Notes under the pieces: generated by a model
What the model saw: the letters and a program-made list of their open reading frames with translations, nothing else
Database searches by the model: none
What the model was told of the DNA's origin: nothing
From: Nephromyces sp. MM_2019
Lineage: Eukaryota > Apicomplexa > Aconoidasida > Nephromycida
Reading direction: 5' to 3'
Assembly (NCBI GenBank): GCA_015657535.1
Contig: JADHZB010000253.1
Location: forward strand, 1 to 64,000
DNA: 64,000 nt
Shown: piece after piece, positions 51,781-64,000 of the stretch
Layout: each line of letters starts with the position of its first letter
How positions within the stretch are numbered: position 1 is the stretch's first letter
Translations under genes and position numbers: made by a program

Positions 51781-54700
51781 ACAGAAAGCCTTATTTTTTG
51801 ATAAAGGAGCTCATGGCTCCGAGTTTTTCTCTGCATATGCCTCAAAATTGCAATACCTAACTCTTGGATTGTTTCACACAGAAATCAGCGGATACTATAA
51901 ACTGAGCGATAGCGGTTCAGAGTCATTTTTAACACTTTCCAGAGTATAAAAAGATGTATTACAATACTCTGAGCAGGCAAGAGTCGCAACGCATGCAGTA
52001 TAGACGGAAACTATATCCTTTTATCTTTCTTCAGCACGCCATAAAAATTGATAAAATGAGCAGTAAAGCTTAAAAAACACACTCTTCAAAGAAAATCAAC
52101 GATCGAAAATCATAGAACTTTACATGAAGTTCCGTTTGCAATTCTAAACTTAGTTCCCCGATATTATATTTTTTGAAGTAGCTCTATATTTGCACTCATG
52201 CCATCAACTATGATCTCTGAAAATATACAACAAAAAAAGGTGCAAAAGAGTTACATAACTTTAATGTATTTTTTTTGTATAAAAAGAGTAGCTAAAAGAA
52301 ATTATCCATATTACAAGGTAATACGAAATCAAGATAAAAGTACACACATCTACAAAAAATCCCAGCACTGCAACGCCCTTGATCAAATCGTTTCACCTGA
52401 ACATGAAACACTAAATTTAAACTAAAAAACACAATTATTTTGCCTCCGTGCTCTAATGAGCATGCCAACCCACTGTCATTTCATATCTAATGCTCATTTT
52501 TTTCCAGCAGTGATTTAAAAACTACCAAATTTTTGTACATATGAGAGCATCAGCGCTACGTTGCCCACTCACAACGGGTATGCAAGCCTTGTTGTTATCT
52601 CTAATATATTTGCAATTGCCAGCTCTTGTAAAATAATTTGACTCCGTCAATATTGCCTGAGTGCAAGGATGGGCACAAGACAAAAGATAGTGGCGTATAA
52701 ATCAGCTGAAATGCGATACTCTCGTAGTTCATTTACTCTAATAATGGAAAGTATGCGAGATAAAGCCTTGATTGAAGCAACACAAAAGAGTAACACGGGA
52801 TATGCAGGCTGCTGGAACAAGAGATAAATTAAACGCTCTAGGATGAGACATGCTGAAGGACTCATACAAAAAAGCCTCTAGTTTTAAAAGCTGATACTTT
52901 TGTGAAGAAAGGTAAGACGGTAATACTACTGGCATTCTTGTAGTCCGACTTTACATCGTATAGGCTTAGGGTATCATCTTTGAAGCTCAAAACAAGTATG
53001 ACAACGGTATAAACCGAGACATCATATCCGCAGAAGTCACGTACAGGTTAAGCACAATTTGGCTTGAAAAAAATTATGCTTGCTTAGCTAGACAGTGTAG
53101 TTATTTATAATAGATGCAGTGGAAAAGAGTAAAAAAATAGGGCGTACCACTGTTAAAAATCGTTCATTTAGCAGCAGAAGGAACATTTATAAACTGGCAA
53201 GGATAGTGGTGTTACTAGGAGGCGTTCGAGACGCTATTTCTAAGCCTAAAGCAGATGGAATACAAGTATTAATGCACGGTGCGCTTGTGAGGGAGCCTTG
53301 GCAAGGCTTGAAGCAGGTCTTTACTCGAATTAGTCATCTTAGATAATTTGATACTTTCTTTTTTTTTAGAGGTTCGCTGTACTTTGACATATGCGCCATT
53401 GCGCCACGGGGGTATGGTCATGTTCAAAAGACAATGCCAGGCTGGCGTCGGCTACCAGTGCTTCATTCTAAAAAGTACCGCACATCAGTACCAGTCGTAA
53501 TGGTGCAAGAATTAAGCCGGCTTTTTCTGCTCTGAATAATATATTGAATAAAGGTTAAATAAAGCAGGTTGAAGCAACCATCAGTAGGAACACATCAATC
53601 TGTTTCATAGCATATACGCTCAAAAAGTCTCATCCAAGGCGAGGTTTAGTTTGAAAGATTCTGCTTCGCTTATACCCGGAAGTACCATTTACCGGGGTCG
53701 CGTAGCTTGAGCATCCCAGTAGTTTTTGTGACTGATCCTACTCTCCTTTGGATAGATTCCCTCGTTTTAATATGTAGTGTATACTGTAGGTCCATAAGAT
53801 ATAAGATCAGCATATGCAGTATTTTGCACATGCTGCTCTACCCTTGCTGAAATGATACCTTGGATATTTGTATGCTACCAAAGAGAATAGGCGTGAGATC
53901 AAATTACTAAAATATCCATACCATGATTATTTTCAACATTAGATGTACATGATTGCAAGGGCGCATCTTGCACTCAAAGGAATTCAATACACTTTTTGAC
54001 GCTTGAGATATCCAAGCTGTGCACTATAAAAAAATTAAACCGGAACGTAATGGTCAAGACATCGACGACTGTACACCTGCTCCTAAAAAAGCAAAGCTTA
54101 ATTATAACAAAAGAAATTTTTTTTGGAGGAAACAGGGCACTTAACTTGCAGTTTTTCCAATAATAGAAACGCACGCAGTTTTTAAGGCACTGAAATTTCC
54201 GAAATCTTCTATATATTTTCTTGCTTCTTTCTTATTAAATCACAGAAAATTTTCTGGCTGTACGTGTATTATGAGCATCTATTTCCTGGGATATAGGTTG
54301 AAGTTAGCCGTGTCCACTTTATTTTTATATCGCTGCCAAAGAGTTAATCCTATTTCGACCATACCACGAAGGGCAGCTTTTATTTATTTTGTTTATGGGA
54401 CTTATAGTTACTAGTTCTATATGAAATAGTTAGGTAGAAACGATGAAATATATTATGACCAAAATAATTCAGCAACTAATAAGTTCCCTGCTACTTTCAA
54501 ATCTATTTAGTGTTTAAATTAATCGTTATTTACTTTTACTGCCAGTATATTACTTGGAATTCTTTCAAGCCTTGTTTCAAAACTTCTTCCATACCTAGCG
54601 AGCTAACCTCACTGCTTTTCATTTAGCTTGAGGGTACTTAGATCCTAACTACATAAACATTGGATGGCCATGAGGCAACTATTTTTAAGCCTATATCTTT

Positions 54701-57142
54701 CAGGGTTAAAAATTATATTCAGAGAGTGCCTTTCAAAAATATAGAGGCCCGAAAGCTTGCCTTGCATCCAGGGAAGTCGAAGCTTTCATTCTCAGAGTAT
54801 TACTGCATTTGTGCACAAAAAGAATGAACCTCAAAACAAGTTCATATTATGCAGGTTTCTGAATTTTTCTCAAGAGTAGCATCTTTAATGAGGTTATGTA
54901 GCCAAAAGCCTCCTTATGTGACTACATATGATGGAGATACTATCATAGCAGACATCTCAAAAAAGAATTTCTGAAAATGAAGCTAGCCTCTCTTTGCAGA
55001 ACTCAGTGCAGTCGCCTGCCTCAGAATTTCAAGCATTTTGTTTATAGAACAAATTTTGGTTTTTTTAGTACTGAATTTTCTGTAAGTATTCATATCTTTT
55101 TTTTGGGTTTGTAAGCCGGGATAATGAAAATAGGCATACGAATGAAAAAATGCAACTTCAGTAAATTTTATAACAGCATTTCACTGTTCTTGAAAGCCCA
55201 TCTTGAAAAATTATCGCAATTAGGCATATATTTATACCCCGATTAAGTGATGCTACTTGTTAACTATGCAGTGAGCATCCCTGTGTCTAGGTGCATTTTG
55301 AACTCGCGAGAACAACTGCTGTTCTGAGCAAATGCTGACTTTTTCGACATCAGGAAGCTCATGCCCAGCGTGCTCCTGCGCTCATTACATTAGGCTCATC
55401 AGAATGAAGACGATGCCCTTGGTTTTCCTTAATTCATTTAAGAGTTGGCACCTATGCATTGAAAAATTTGCAACCTCGCTCAAACACCATAAAGACTAGA
55501 GCACTTTCTCGATACACCTATTAGCATGGTTCACAATGGGCCTGTCCTGTATGCAGCCAATACAGGTTTGAAAACAGTATACTACACGTCATGTCGAAGA
55601 TACGCCAAACGTAACGCAAAGTGAGGATGACACTGAGCCACAACTCAGGCTCAACTGCACGAAGCTACATAAAAAATTGGCTTTTTAGGCTAAAATTTTC
55701 ATTCCTATTTATGGTAAGTTCGTTTTTAACCGTATGTAGCTGCTAAAGCACATCGTTACAACTTCTATACACTGCCTATGCCGTGTCTAAGGCATATTGT
55801 GTATGCTAACGTTACTGGTAGACTTTTTGTGGGTTGCTACTACTTGCTAACCACGGATGCCAACTCTCTCGAGCATGCACATATCATCACGGGCATCTGT
55901 TGGCGGGTAAGTTAAAAAACTTCTAGCCAGTTTGCTTCTCATTGCTCGCGGTGATATACATCCGCGAAGCGTGATGTAAGGCTGATAACATGACCTGAAG
56001 GTGATAAGGCACGCCCGTATGCAGTCGGTGGTGTAGCAGCCTGTTTTATGACAGTGTGATGTGACCCTCTAAAGCACATGCAGATTATAGCTACTTTTCC
56101 TTTTTGATTCAGTTGTACCCCTATTCATTTGCTTCACTTTATGATTCTAGCGTCACCTCTCTTAATAAATTCTGGTGTGGTACCTCTGGTTTATTACGGA
56201 GTTGATCTGTACACTAATGGTCGGCGAAAGCGCGACATTGCAGGACGCCACAGCACTGAAAAAAGATTATGCGGCGTTTTTCTCTGGAATATTTTCAGCT
56301 TGCTATTTTTTACTTCGTCGCTGTATGATGCAAACAAAAATCCGAAAAATTGTTGCGACCTTGCGGATCGAACTAACCTTGGAGACAGCCTCTATATACA
56401 CGGCTATCTATCGCCAAGGTACACAAAAAATCATAAGCCAAGTTTTATGGGTAGCTACCCATGTCCAGGTCAATGTAACATGAAAAAATGTGAAAACAAT
56501 GTTGCTACAGCAAGTAACCGCAAGCGAATAAAATAGGAACATTTCGCGGAAGCAAGACACATAAAAAATCAGGTATGTTTCATCTGTAGTCCCCGAAAGC
56601 TACAAAAGCTTCGTTAGCTAAGTAGTGTACACAGAATCTAGGACAGACACCGTATTTTTGGGCGCCTCCCGTGGAAAGCAAATGAAATTCCTCCAAAAAA
56701 CCATTTTCATAGCAATATAAAATCAATAATCACAGCAAATTTCATAGTAACCAAATTCCAAGCATTTATGTGGTACGTGAACCGCAAAAATAGAAAATTT
56801 ATTCGCTCAGCGTAGTTCAATTTTAACGATTAATCCAACAAAAGTAGCTGGCTGAATAGTTTTAAACACCCTCAATTATATTATGGAGTTAAACTTTGTC
56901 AGCAGGATGCACAAAATTTAAAGCATCAGTCATGTCATACAACAGCTTCCGCTTTTTTGGGAGCTCACTTGCTCATGTTTGTAGACCCTGTCTGCGCCAC
57001 TGAAGTATCAACTGGTGTACGTACAGCCACCTTAGTAGCAAACGTTCAACAATAATATTTTGAATTATAAGTACACTGCATACTAATTAATAAAAATCAG
57101 CTCAAGGCTACCCTCCTAAAAATACAATCAGTCCCCAAAAGA
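51781..57142. other. Long gene-poor stretch
   Basis: No complete gene can be supported. A plus-strand frame at 53119-53346 contains a short piece resembling the C-terminal phosphate-binding part of FMN TIM-barrel enzymes. Two overlapping plus-strand frames at 56141-56536 have no recognisable domain. Confidence 0.4.
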
Positions 57143-59427
57143 ATGAGAAAATCAGATCTATGTATCCCCTATCTGATTATCTTGCTCCTAATCGTTTGCC
57201 CGGCTGCTGCGCATCGGCTGAACGGAAGTCCCGCGGTGACTATAAATCCAACGACTTATTTCAGCCCAGCCTCAAGCGTTGGGGCAGCAGCATTGCAGGC
57301 GCCTCGTTTAAACTATCCGGGCGATAGCGAAAATGGAGATTCCGAAAATAGTCTCACATCTCAGAGCAGTCAGCTAAGAGCTGCAGCTAGCCTCCAGAAG
57401 CTGGAGGAATCGTCCGAAGAGGGAAAGAAGGAGGCACTAGAAGCCCATGAGAAGCACATGGTATTCTTGCATTACATCGATAAAAGGGTATTCTGGTGAA
57501 TTCTTCTAGGCTAGCTTGTGGTGCCGCATTAAATGAAATTTTGCTACATAGGTGCATAACTAGGCAGAAATACTTGTGTTTACCTCTGTCTTACTCACGA
57601 ATTATGACAGCTTACTACAAAATAATATAGAGAAGCACAAACTGCGTAAAAAGGTAGCTGAAAAAATAGATAAAAGCTAGAAAATTCCTGAAATAGAACT
57701 GAACAATGCTGCTCTTCTGTAGGAAGAACTAGAGGAAAAAGGAAGGATGAAAGGACGCGAACAAGAGGAAGAAGACCAAGCCTTGAAAGCCCGGCAAAGC
57801 ATGGTAACAAATGATCATGTAGATGTACGTTCGGTATTATTTCATTTGAATGAAGGCTGCAGGCTGCAAGCATGAGAGAAAGCGATAGAGTCCTACGACG
57901 AAATATCAAGGGCTATGCTCAGGAAGAAGCGAAGCAAGCACACAAAGATAAAGGTACCAGCATGAAAAGTAATCAAGGAATATGACACTTTCAAAGCGTT
58001 ACGCACGCTAATACTTAGAAGAAGAGGCTGCTTTGGAACTCCAGGATCTGCGTAGTATAGATAATTTCGCTTTGATAATATGAGCATGAACGGTGCTGAT
58101 TACGGAAAGGATATTTGCAGCGGAAGCCCAAGGAAAAGCAAAATATTTCACTCAAGCAGCTTTAAGCAAGCGTTCTCTGCTGCACGACGAGAATAGGAGA
58201 GTAGCGGTAACCTACCCCAAGTTTCTCAATGCCATTGGCATCTTAGAATTTACCAAAATATCGATTGCAGCAAGATGTTTTGCTAGCGGACCGTGAAATA
58301 TCCAATTCGCTACGAGAAGTGACTCCAGTCGGAGCTGATGGGCACCATAAAGGTGGATACTTTTTTTTGTCATTTTTAGCTAGGAGGCTGTAGTAGAAGT
58401 AGCTTTTATTCTCCTAGTGTTATGTATTGTCGGATACTACGCTATTAGCATCCGAAGATGCTGATACAAGCTGATTTTTCACACACCGAATTTCAGATCG
58501 AAAATCTCACGGATTCAGTAGCCCCATCAGAAAAAGACCTGCAACAGATATGAAGGAGAAACTCAAGGACTCCAGTGGAGAGGACAATGTGATTCTAGCC
58601 CAGCTAATTTTGTATACAAAAATTTCACATCCTAGCCACAATGTATTTCAGGCTTACCAAATGGAGCCTTGTGCATGCTTACACGCTTCCAGCGAAGTAA
58701 GTCACACGAAAAATATTGCCATTAATTTTACTAATTTTTCATTGAGTTGTTATTTGAATCCTAAATATAAGATTCTTCTTAAGATGTGATACTAATATGC
58801 AATTTTAATTTTTATGCACGAAACAACAAAATATTTCATTCAAAACCTGAGCCATGAAATATCTCTTCAGGACTGCAAAAGCGACACTGATAAACACAAC
58901 AAAGAACTAAAAGACGAAGATAACAATTACCAAGAAGCCAAGAAGGGTAAAAATGAACGCGATGAAAAAGAGACAGAGGAGACGCAAAGTGGAAGCGACA
59001 AAATGGGATCTGATGAACGGGAAGATAGCGATAATGATGAACTAGACGAGAACGAAACTGGAGGTAGCAAGGTAATAGTATTAAAGTGCATAAAAGTTTT
59101 AGTTCTACAGAAACTATTGTTGGACTGCCTATTTATCGTGCTTCCACAAATTTTTCTTGAATATAAATGTTTGTTCATATATCCACTATATAGGAGGATA
59201 TCAAAGGAAAGGAAGAAAGCCAGGACTCTGCTTCCCTTGGAAATACATCACTAAAGGACGAATATAATCACAATGAAGAGTATTTACCAAACGACACCAA
59301 GAAGACTAATGCAAACGAAGCTGGTCAGCAAGGTCGTAAAGATGAATCTAAAGCAAAGATAGAGGATCAAGATGATGAGGATGAGGATGAGGAAGAAGCT
59401 GAAGATGAAGAAACTGAGGAAGAATAG
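57143..59427 (+). CDS. Secreted acidic coiled-coil protein, about ten exons, 398 aa
   Basis: Exons: 57143-57460, 57723-57803, 57923-57953, 58019-58051, 58121-58200, 58271-58352, 58497-58588, 58652-58696, 58871-59071 and 59194-59427. All have GT-AG borders, and phases agree through to TAG 59425-59427. The ATG at 57143 opens a clear signal peptide, basic MRKSD followed by YLIILLLIVCPAAA, with likely cleavage near residue 23. From residue about 75 to 175 lies a charged heptad-rich region (EEGKKEALEAHEKHM, EELEEKGRMKGREQEEEDQ) predicted as coiled coil. From residue about 255 the protein is very Asp/Glu/Lys-rich, ending in an uninterrupted acidic tail of Asp/Glu with few other residues. There is no membrane helix after the signal, no ER-retention signal and no known domain. 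A secreted, vacuolar or organellar matrix protein is likely. Further tiny exons between 57461 and 57722 cannot be excluded. Confidence 0.72.
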
Positions 59428-60879
59428 AATCAACCGATAAGAGAAAGCGTATGATACGGCATACAAAACATGAAAATACCACAAGCATGTGAGAGTTGCA
59501 TGCGCCTTCTAACGCACACAATGTTTTAATTACGCGTCAGCTGTTGTGCTTTCTAAAATGAGGCGCTCTAGACACCACGGGACTAAGTTTGAAGACAGCA
59601 AGGAGGGCAAGTCCACATTTGGCGAGCACACATTATGCGAATTAGGCGGCAATAAACAATAGAATGTATCCCCAGAGCCACGCGTAAAATTGAGCTGTAG
59701 CATCGGGGAAGATTATCATACAGCCTCGTGATAAAAAGCTAGGGATTATCCATTTTGTAGCATAGCTAGCATTAACACAGAACTATTCATTATTGCATGC
59801 TATTGACTTATACAGCACTTCTACTTGGCAAAGATTGAGGATATTGTATCATGCTCATTCTACCCCAAGAGCACGGCTACCAAGTCATCTCTGCATGATT
59901 AACATGTTGAACAGCCCTACCAAATTATACTTTTTTTCAATAAGCGAGGTTTAAGCTTGTAGAGAGTATCAGCCGTTGTTTACTCTATCCTTAAGGTCAT
60001 TACGAATATACTTGGAGCGCAAGGTAACTCAAACTAATCGAACTCGGCATGCAGTTTTGACGGTTGCTAACACATCTAATGAATGAAATGCATGTGTTAC
60101 TACCGCAAATTTAAGAACACCTTAATATCTACGCGCGCACGTGTATGCGAATAATCGAAAATGCCTCCCCAAGTAAGTTTTAAATATTGCAGCTTTTCCA
60201 TTGTTGCAAACTCCGCAACAAGAACATACAAAAGTGAGGAAAAAAACAGTTTCACAGAAATATGCGCTATAGCAGCTGCATCAAACATATACACATATAT
60301 TTATGTCTCCAACACTAAAACTCTTCTGAGATTATTCATAGGACAGTCATCATCAAGCAGCCCCAGCAATTCAAGTAAAATTCTCCTGACGGGGAATTAT
60401 AAACTGCAGTTACTCATGCTTGCATCGGACCAAGGATACAAGGAAATTACTGTTGATACTTGAAATATATCCTCATGAAAATGCCTTTTGCATGCAAGCT
60501 AGCATATTTGGGAAATTTCGAATTTAGCTGCAAATGAAGCCGGCAGAATAGTCTGCCGGAATTCTGGTTCATTTGCTTAACTGAGCAATAACAGGTATGC
60601 CATGTAGAGAATGGTACAAAAAGGAAAGCTAAACAAAACAGTTTTTAATGCCCTCATCGCTTCTTAAAGTAGCGATTAAGGGCCTGAAACCTCGGTCAAT
60701 ATTCCATCAGAGCGTAGCAGAAGGTTTTTCAGAGAGTAACGGAAGGTCTCAAACAATGCAGTAACACGTGTTCCCTCCAGGTTACCCGCGATTGATTAAT
60801 TACAAGCATATTCGGGCAGAGATTAGCCATGGAACTACATATGAGGCAGATTATAGGAATACCTTCCATTGGTACTGTA
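59428..60879. other. Intergenic region between convergent genes
   Basis: Separates the 3' ends of the secreted-protein gene and the TRAPPC9-like gene. An ATG frame of 100 codons at 60161-60463 (plus) overlaps an open frame on the other strand; neither has a recognisable domain, so no gene is called. Confidence 0.4.
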
Positions 60880-63800
60880 CTAAAGAGCATTGAGCATGAC
60901 ATAACTGTGATGCCACAAAATCTCTTTTCTTTCCCAAATATATGCTCCTACCGCTAATTCGAACCTACCAGAAATCAAAGGCTTAAAGCGCACTTCATGA
61001 GCCAAGCATAGAGACGTCATATCGGTACTCACATGCTTCCACTGCTCAGCCATATTTTCATCGCATAAATTCGGGGATACAGGCAATGGTGAAGCTACGT
61101 GGTTCTCAGATTTTGAGACAAACTCTTTGCATTCAACATGAAGGGCTGCAGATTTATTAACATTTTTCATGTATCCGCTGCGGGTATCCCTCAAAGATTT
61201 CTCACCACCTGCTTGCCCCTCATTTGAAAAATCACGCGGAGTTCTTTTCTTCTCACTGACTGCAAAAGGACCTAGTCCTGGAGTATTCATACGGCTAGGC
61301 GTAGGCTTATCATGACTAAAGGAGGAACCGGAACACGGAATCTTGGGTAAGAAATTTTCAACCCCGTCAATGAATACTAGCTCAATAGAATCAGTGTTTT
61401 GGGCTGGAAAAACAGGAATGACAAATACGGAACATCCATTCAAATTGCTCCCCGTATTGTTCTGCAAATATATCTGAAGGCAAACTTCTGTGCCAACTTC
61501 AATCTGAACATCTTGATTCTGAAAAGAGGAGATTCAAGAGTTTTTTCCATACATTTTTAGATGAAAATAACAGGATCCACTAGACAGTCAAAGGGGTAGG
61601 AGAAAAGGCAACGGCATTGCCAACTACTAAATAGGCATGCTTCTCATTTTTGGGGTAAGATATAAGAGATAAGCGTGAATACTGAGGTATCGATAAGATT
61701 ATACCTAATGATTATATTCATGTAAATATCTCTGATGATACACACACTTCGGAATGAAAATTCCCAATTATTGCAGCATTTTAATGTTATAATCTTGGCC
61801 TTTCAGAATGTAAAGCAAGAGTAAAGTTTGGAGTATGATAAAGATATCAAACAACATGGTAGAAAAAAAGTTACCATGCTAGACGTAGTACTTCTCATTG
61901 ACAAGCACTTTGTAAGGCATGAAGAAGTTTAGCAACCAGTTAGCAGCAAAAACTTCTATCAAATCTTTGCCGAAAAGACTTGGTAACCTCATCATTAGCA
62001 CAATGTGCTTGTAAAAAAGCCGGCAGCCAAAAGGTAATATTTCAAGATCAGAGAGTTTTTACGATACGCATTTTGGCGCAGAGACGCAGCATTGCAGCTT
62101 AGAAATGCTGGCTGGAATAAGCACATCACGAAAAGGCTTTCTACACACACTTCAAACGTCGCTCAAAGATTAAAAGCAAAGGGTACTAAATGTTTTATTC
62201 AAAATACAGGAAAAAAAAGGCAAAAACACATACAAATACAAGAAACGACAAAATTTGGTAAGTAAAGCAGATTTCCAGGTAAAAATTTGCCATCTCTTAT
62301 ATATACTTCTTCAGAAGTAAGAGCTCAATCTCTATGCAAAAATTTGCCTTCTCTTCTATATAATTCTTCAGAAAAAAGCACAAATTGTGGTCCAAACTAT
62401 AAAGCAAAATCTCTGTTGTATTAAAAAAGGCTAAAAGCGAAAAAAAGAGGATTTTTAATCAACTTTTTCAATAAGCTCAAGTTTTGCAAAAACACACAGT
62501 TTATTCATTATTTTTCATCTTCTGAAAACATCAAAAGTAAAAGAAAAGCCTCATTTACCAGTTTCTCAATCGCGTTTCCCTCTAACAAACTATACGGAGT
62601 AGCTAAACAAAAAATTACTGCATAAAAGCTTTAATGCTCGCATTCTTTGCAGTTAAAAGTGCTGCCATATACAATATTTTAACCTTCAGAAAAAACAAAG
62701 ACTTCATCAAATCTACACAGCGAATAGAGTAAGTTTCATCAATAAAAAAAAGAAGATAGAAGCAGGAGAGTTACCTTGTATAGAAGGCCCTTTTTTAGGC
62801 TGCTCTTTGGAGCTAATATATTCTTCCACGATGACTCAGTTGCCTGGTTGGCTTCATTAGGCATGTTGGGTAGCTTTATCTTATTAATATGAAGGACAAG
62901 GTGAAACTGTAGCTGCGAGAGGATAGAGAAAAAATCATAAGGACCTGTGTATTTATAGGGGTTTAATTTGCAGTTAGGAAGGTGATATTCGGGTTTTTGA
63001 TGGACAGAGAAAATGGAGAGGGAAAAAATTTAGGAGACGAATAGAAGCATGAGAGCTACTTCGATAGAAAGGCAGGATCAGAGGCCTGAAGTCTCCAAAA
63101 ATATAGGAAGAAACAGCGAAAAAGGGAAAAATATTTTGTATGTACCCGGCAAAGTAATGGGAAGAATTGGGTATGCAATTCGTGGCTAGCGTGGATGATA
63201 CATATGTGTAGATATGTACAGATATATATAGATAGAAAGATACTAGATAGATATTACTAGTTACGTATATACCCATATACTAATATATTCACACATGTAT
63301 ATCTATAAAAAAGCTTATCATATGTCCATAGGAAGAAACTTCAAATCTTCAGCTTAACTCTATATCTTCTGGTATTTATGGAGCATTAATAAAGCTACAT
63401 ACCAATAAATCCATAGAAAATGAATGAAAGTTGCAAAAACCTCCAAATTTTTAACCGCAAGAAGAAAAGTAAAAAACCACAAAAAACAGTATTTCATGAG
63501 AATTCTCTTGTACTTCCAAAGAGAATATGTTTTTATATAGATAATGCGCTTGAGACTCAATACATATCCACAAACAGCTATATCAACTAGAGTGTATTTG
63601 GCATTTTACTGAAGAAGGAGCTTGTTTCAACCCTTCCTAAAGTGTAGGGAGTAAGCTTCTTGTTCACACACACAATCCCATACACTTGGGCTATATAGGA
63701 AAACCTTCAAGAATCTACTGAAAATGCATCTTATTACACATATATGAACACACATTGTTTATTGCTTACCGCAGGAAGCATGAGAAGCCTTTTTGTGTGT

Positions 63801-64000
63801 TGCAAATCGATTGAATTTGTGGCATGAAGATTTGTATCAAAAGCCTGCAAGTTTACAGATTTTTCCACTTTCTGACGGTGAAGAGGGATAAGCAGATCAC
63901 CTTGATGGCAGGTAAGCGAGCTCCACCACTTCAACTGCAGATATTCCTGCAAAAATTTGAAGATTTGTTTCTCCTCTTCATCTTTTTCGCTGTTTTGAAA
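60880..64000 (-). CDS. TRAPPC9/Trs120-like trafficking-complex subunit, C-terminal part (5' truncated by window)
   Basis: Exons (minus): 64000-63770 (open to the window edge), 62912-62775 and 61518-60880, with GT-AG borders, all in phase 0, giving the last 335 residues to TAG 60880-60882. The visible sequence is beta-rich: QVVEL-type strands in LKWWSSLTCHQGDLLIPL, then LQFHLVLHINKIKLPN. Next comes an Ig-like segment, VQIEVGTEVCLQIYLQNNTG, SVFVIPVFPAQN, IELVFIDGVENFLPKIP, and finally FKPLISGRFELAVGAYIWER. This order, a 'privileged' beta-sandwich with NNT, a P-x-Q pair, a shielded loop and a closing G-x-F-x-L strand, resembles the C-terminal Ig-like domains of TRAPP II subunits TRAPPC9/Trs120. 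Those act at the Golgi in Rab activation. A polar insert of about 90 residues interrupts the last domain. Other Ig-containing trafficking proteins (TRAPPC10, TRAPPC13) are alternatives. Confidence 0.6.
62281..62394. repeat. Diverged tandem duplication, 57-nt unit
   Basis: AAAAATTTGCCATCTCTTAT at 62281 recurs as AAAAATTTGCCTTCTCTTCT at 62338, with similarity continuing to TTCTTCAGAA. The two units lie inside the intron between the second and third visible exons of the TRAPPC9-like gene. Confidence 0.75.

Noticed and set aside
56141..56536. Plus-strand frame of 131 codons with hydrophobic start and several Cys, overlapped by another open frame of about 100 codons
   Set aside because: Both frames are open over the same stretch and neither is recognisable, so I could not tell whether one is real.
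60161..60463. 100-codon plus-strand ATG frame
   Set aside because: Overlaps an open frame on the other strand, Ser-rich low complexity at one point, no domain or neighbours to support it.

Overview
The window is AT-rich nuclear DNA from an intron-bearing protist. GT-AG introns of roughly 90 bp to over 1 kb interrupt most genes, some exons are only about 30 to 45 nt, and genes are widely spaced with no operons. The gene content (animal-type RtcB, a tyrosine-kinase-like Ser/Thr kinase with a very long disordered N-terminus, a single-exon mitochondrial helical-repeat protein, a nucleus-encoded mitoribosomal L20, a secreted acidic coiled-coil protein) fits an apicomplexan or related alveolate. 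That placement is inferred from gene style; no marker gene here proves it.

Left part (1-15.3 kb): a possible last exon at the left edge; a complete nine-exon RtcB RNA ligase gene (2370-7021, +); a small bL20m gene (10675-11055, -); and a single-exon nuclear-looking protein whose N-terminus resembles the start of an ELM2 domain (14412-15299, +). Middle part (20.8-37.6 kb): a two-exon T1/BTB (KCTD-type) protein with a CHORD-like zinc motif (20847-23058, -); a five-exon divergent ADP/ATP-carrier-like mitochondrial carrier (27023-29865, -); a probable two-exon 81-aa membrane protein (34167-34543, -); a 110-aa helical protein (34667-34999, -), which lies head to head with a 715-aa mitochondrial helical-repeat protein (35491-37638, +).

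Right part (40-64 kb): a very large minus-strand gene of at least 13 exons (40018 to about 51780). It encodes a helical N-terminal module, possibly ANTH-like, then about 1,200 disordered residues and a C-terminal TKL kinase domain. It is followed by a ten-exon secreted, acidic coiled-coil protein (57143-59427, +) and the 3' end of a TRAPPC9/Trs120-like trafficking subunit running off the right edge (60880-64000, -).

Most genes look like unrelated housekeeping functions. Several (bL20m, the carrier, the helical-repeat protein, perhaps the 81-aa protein) point to mitochondrial gene expression and transport. Exon joins were worked out by hand from splice sites, reading phase and family conservation. 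Those of RtcB, the carrier, the kinase domain, the secreted protein and the TRAPPC9-like gene keep phase throughout. The 5' exons of the kinase gene are the least certain. I saw no rRNA, convincing tRNA, CRISPR array or intact transposon.
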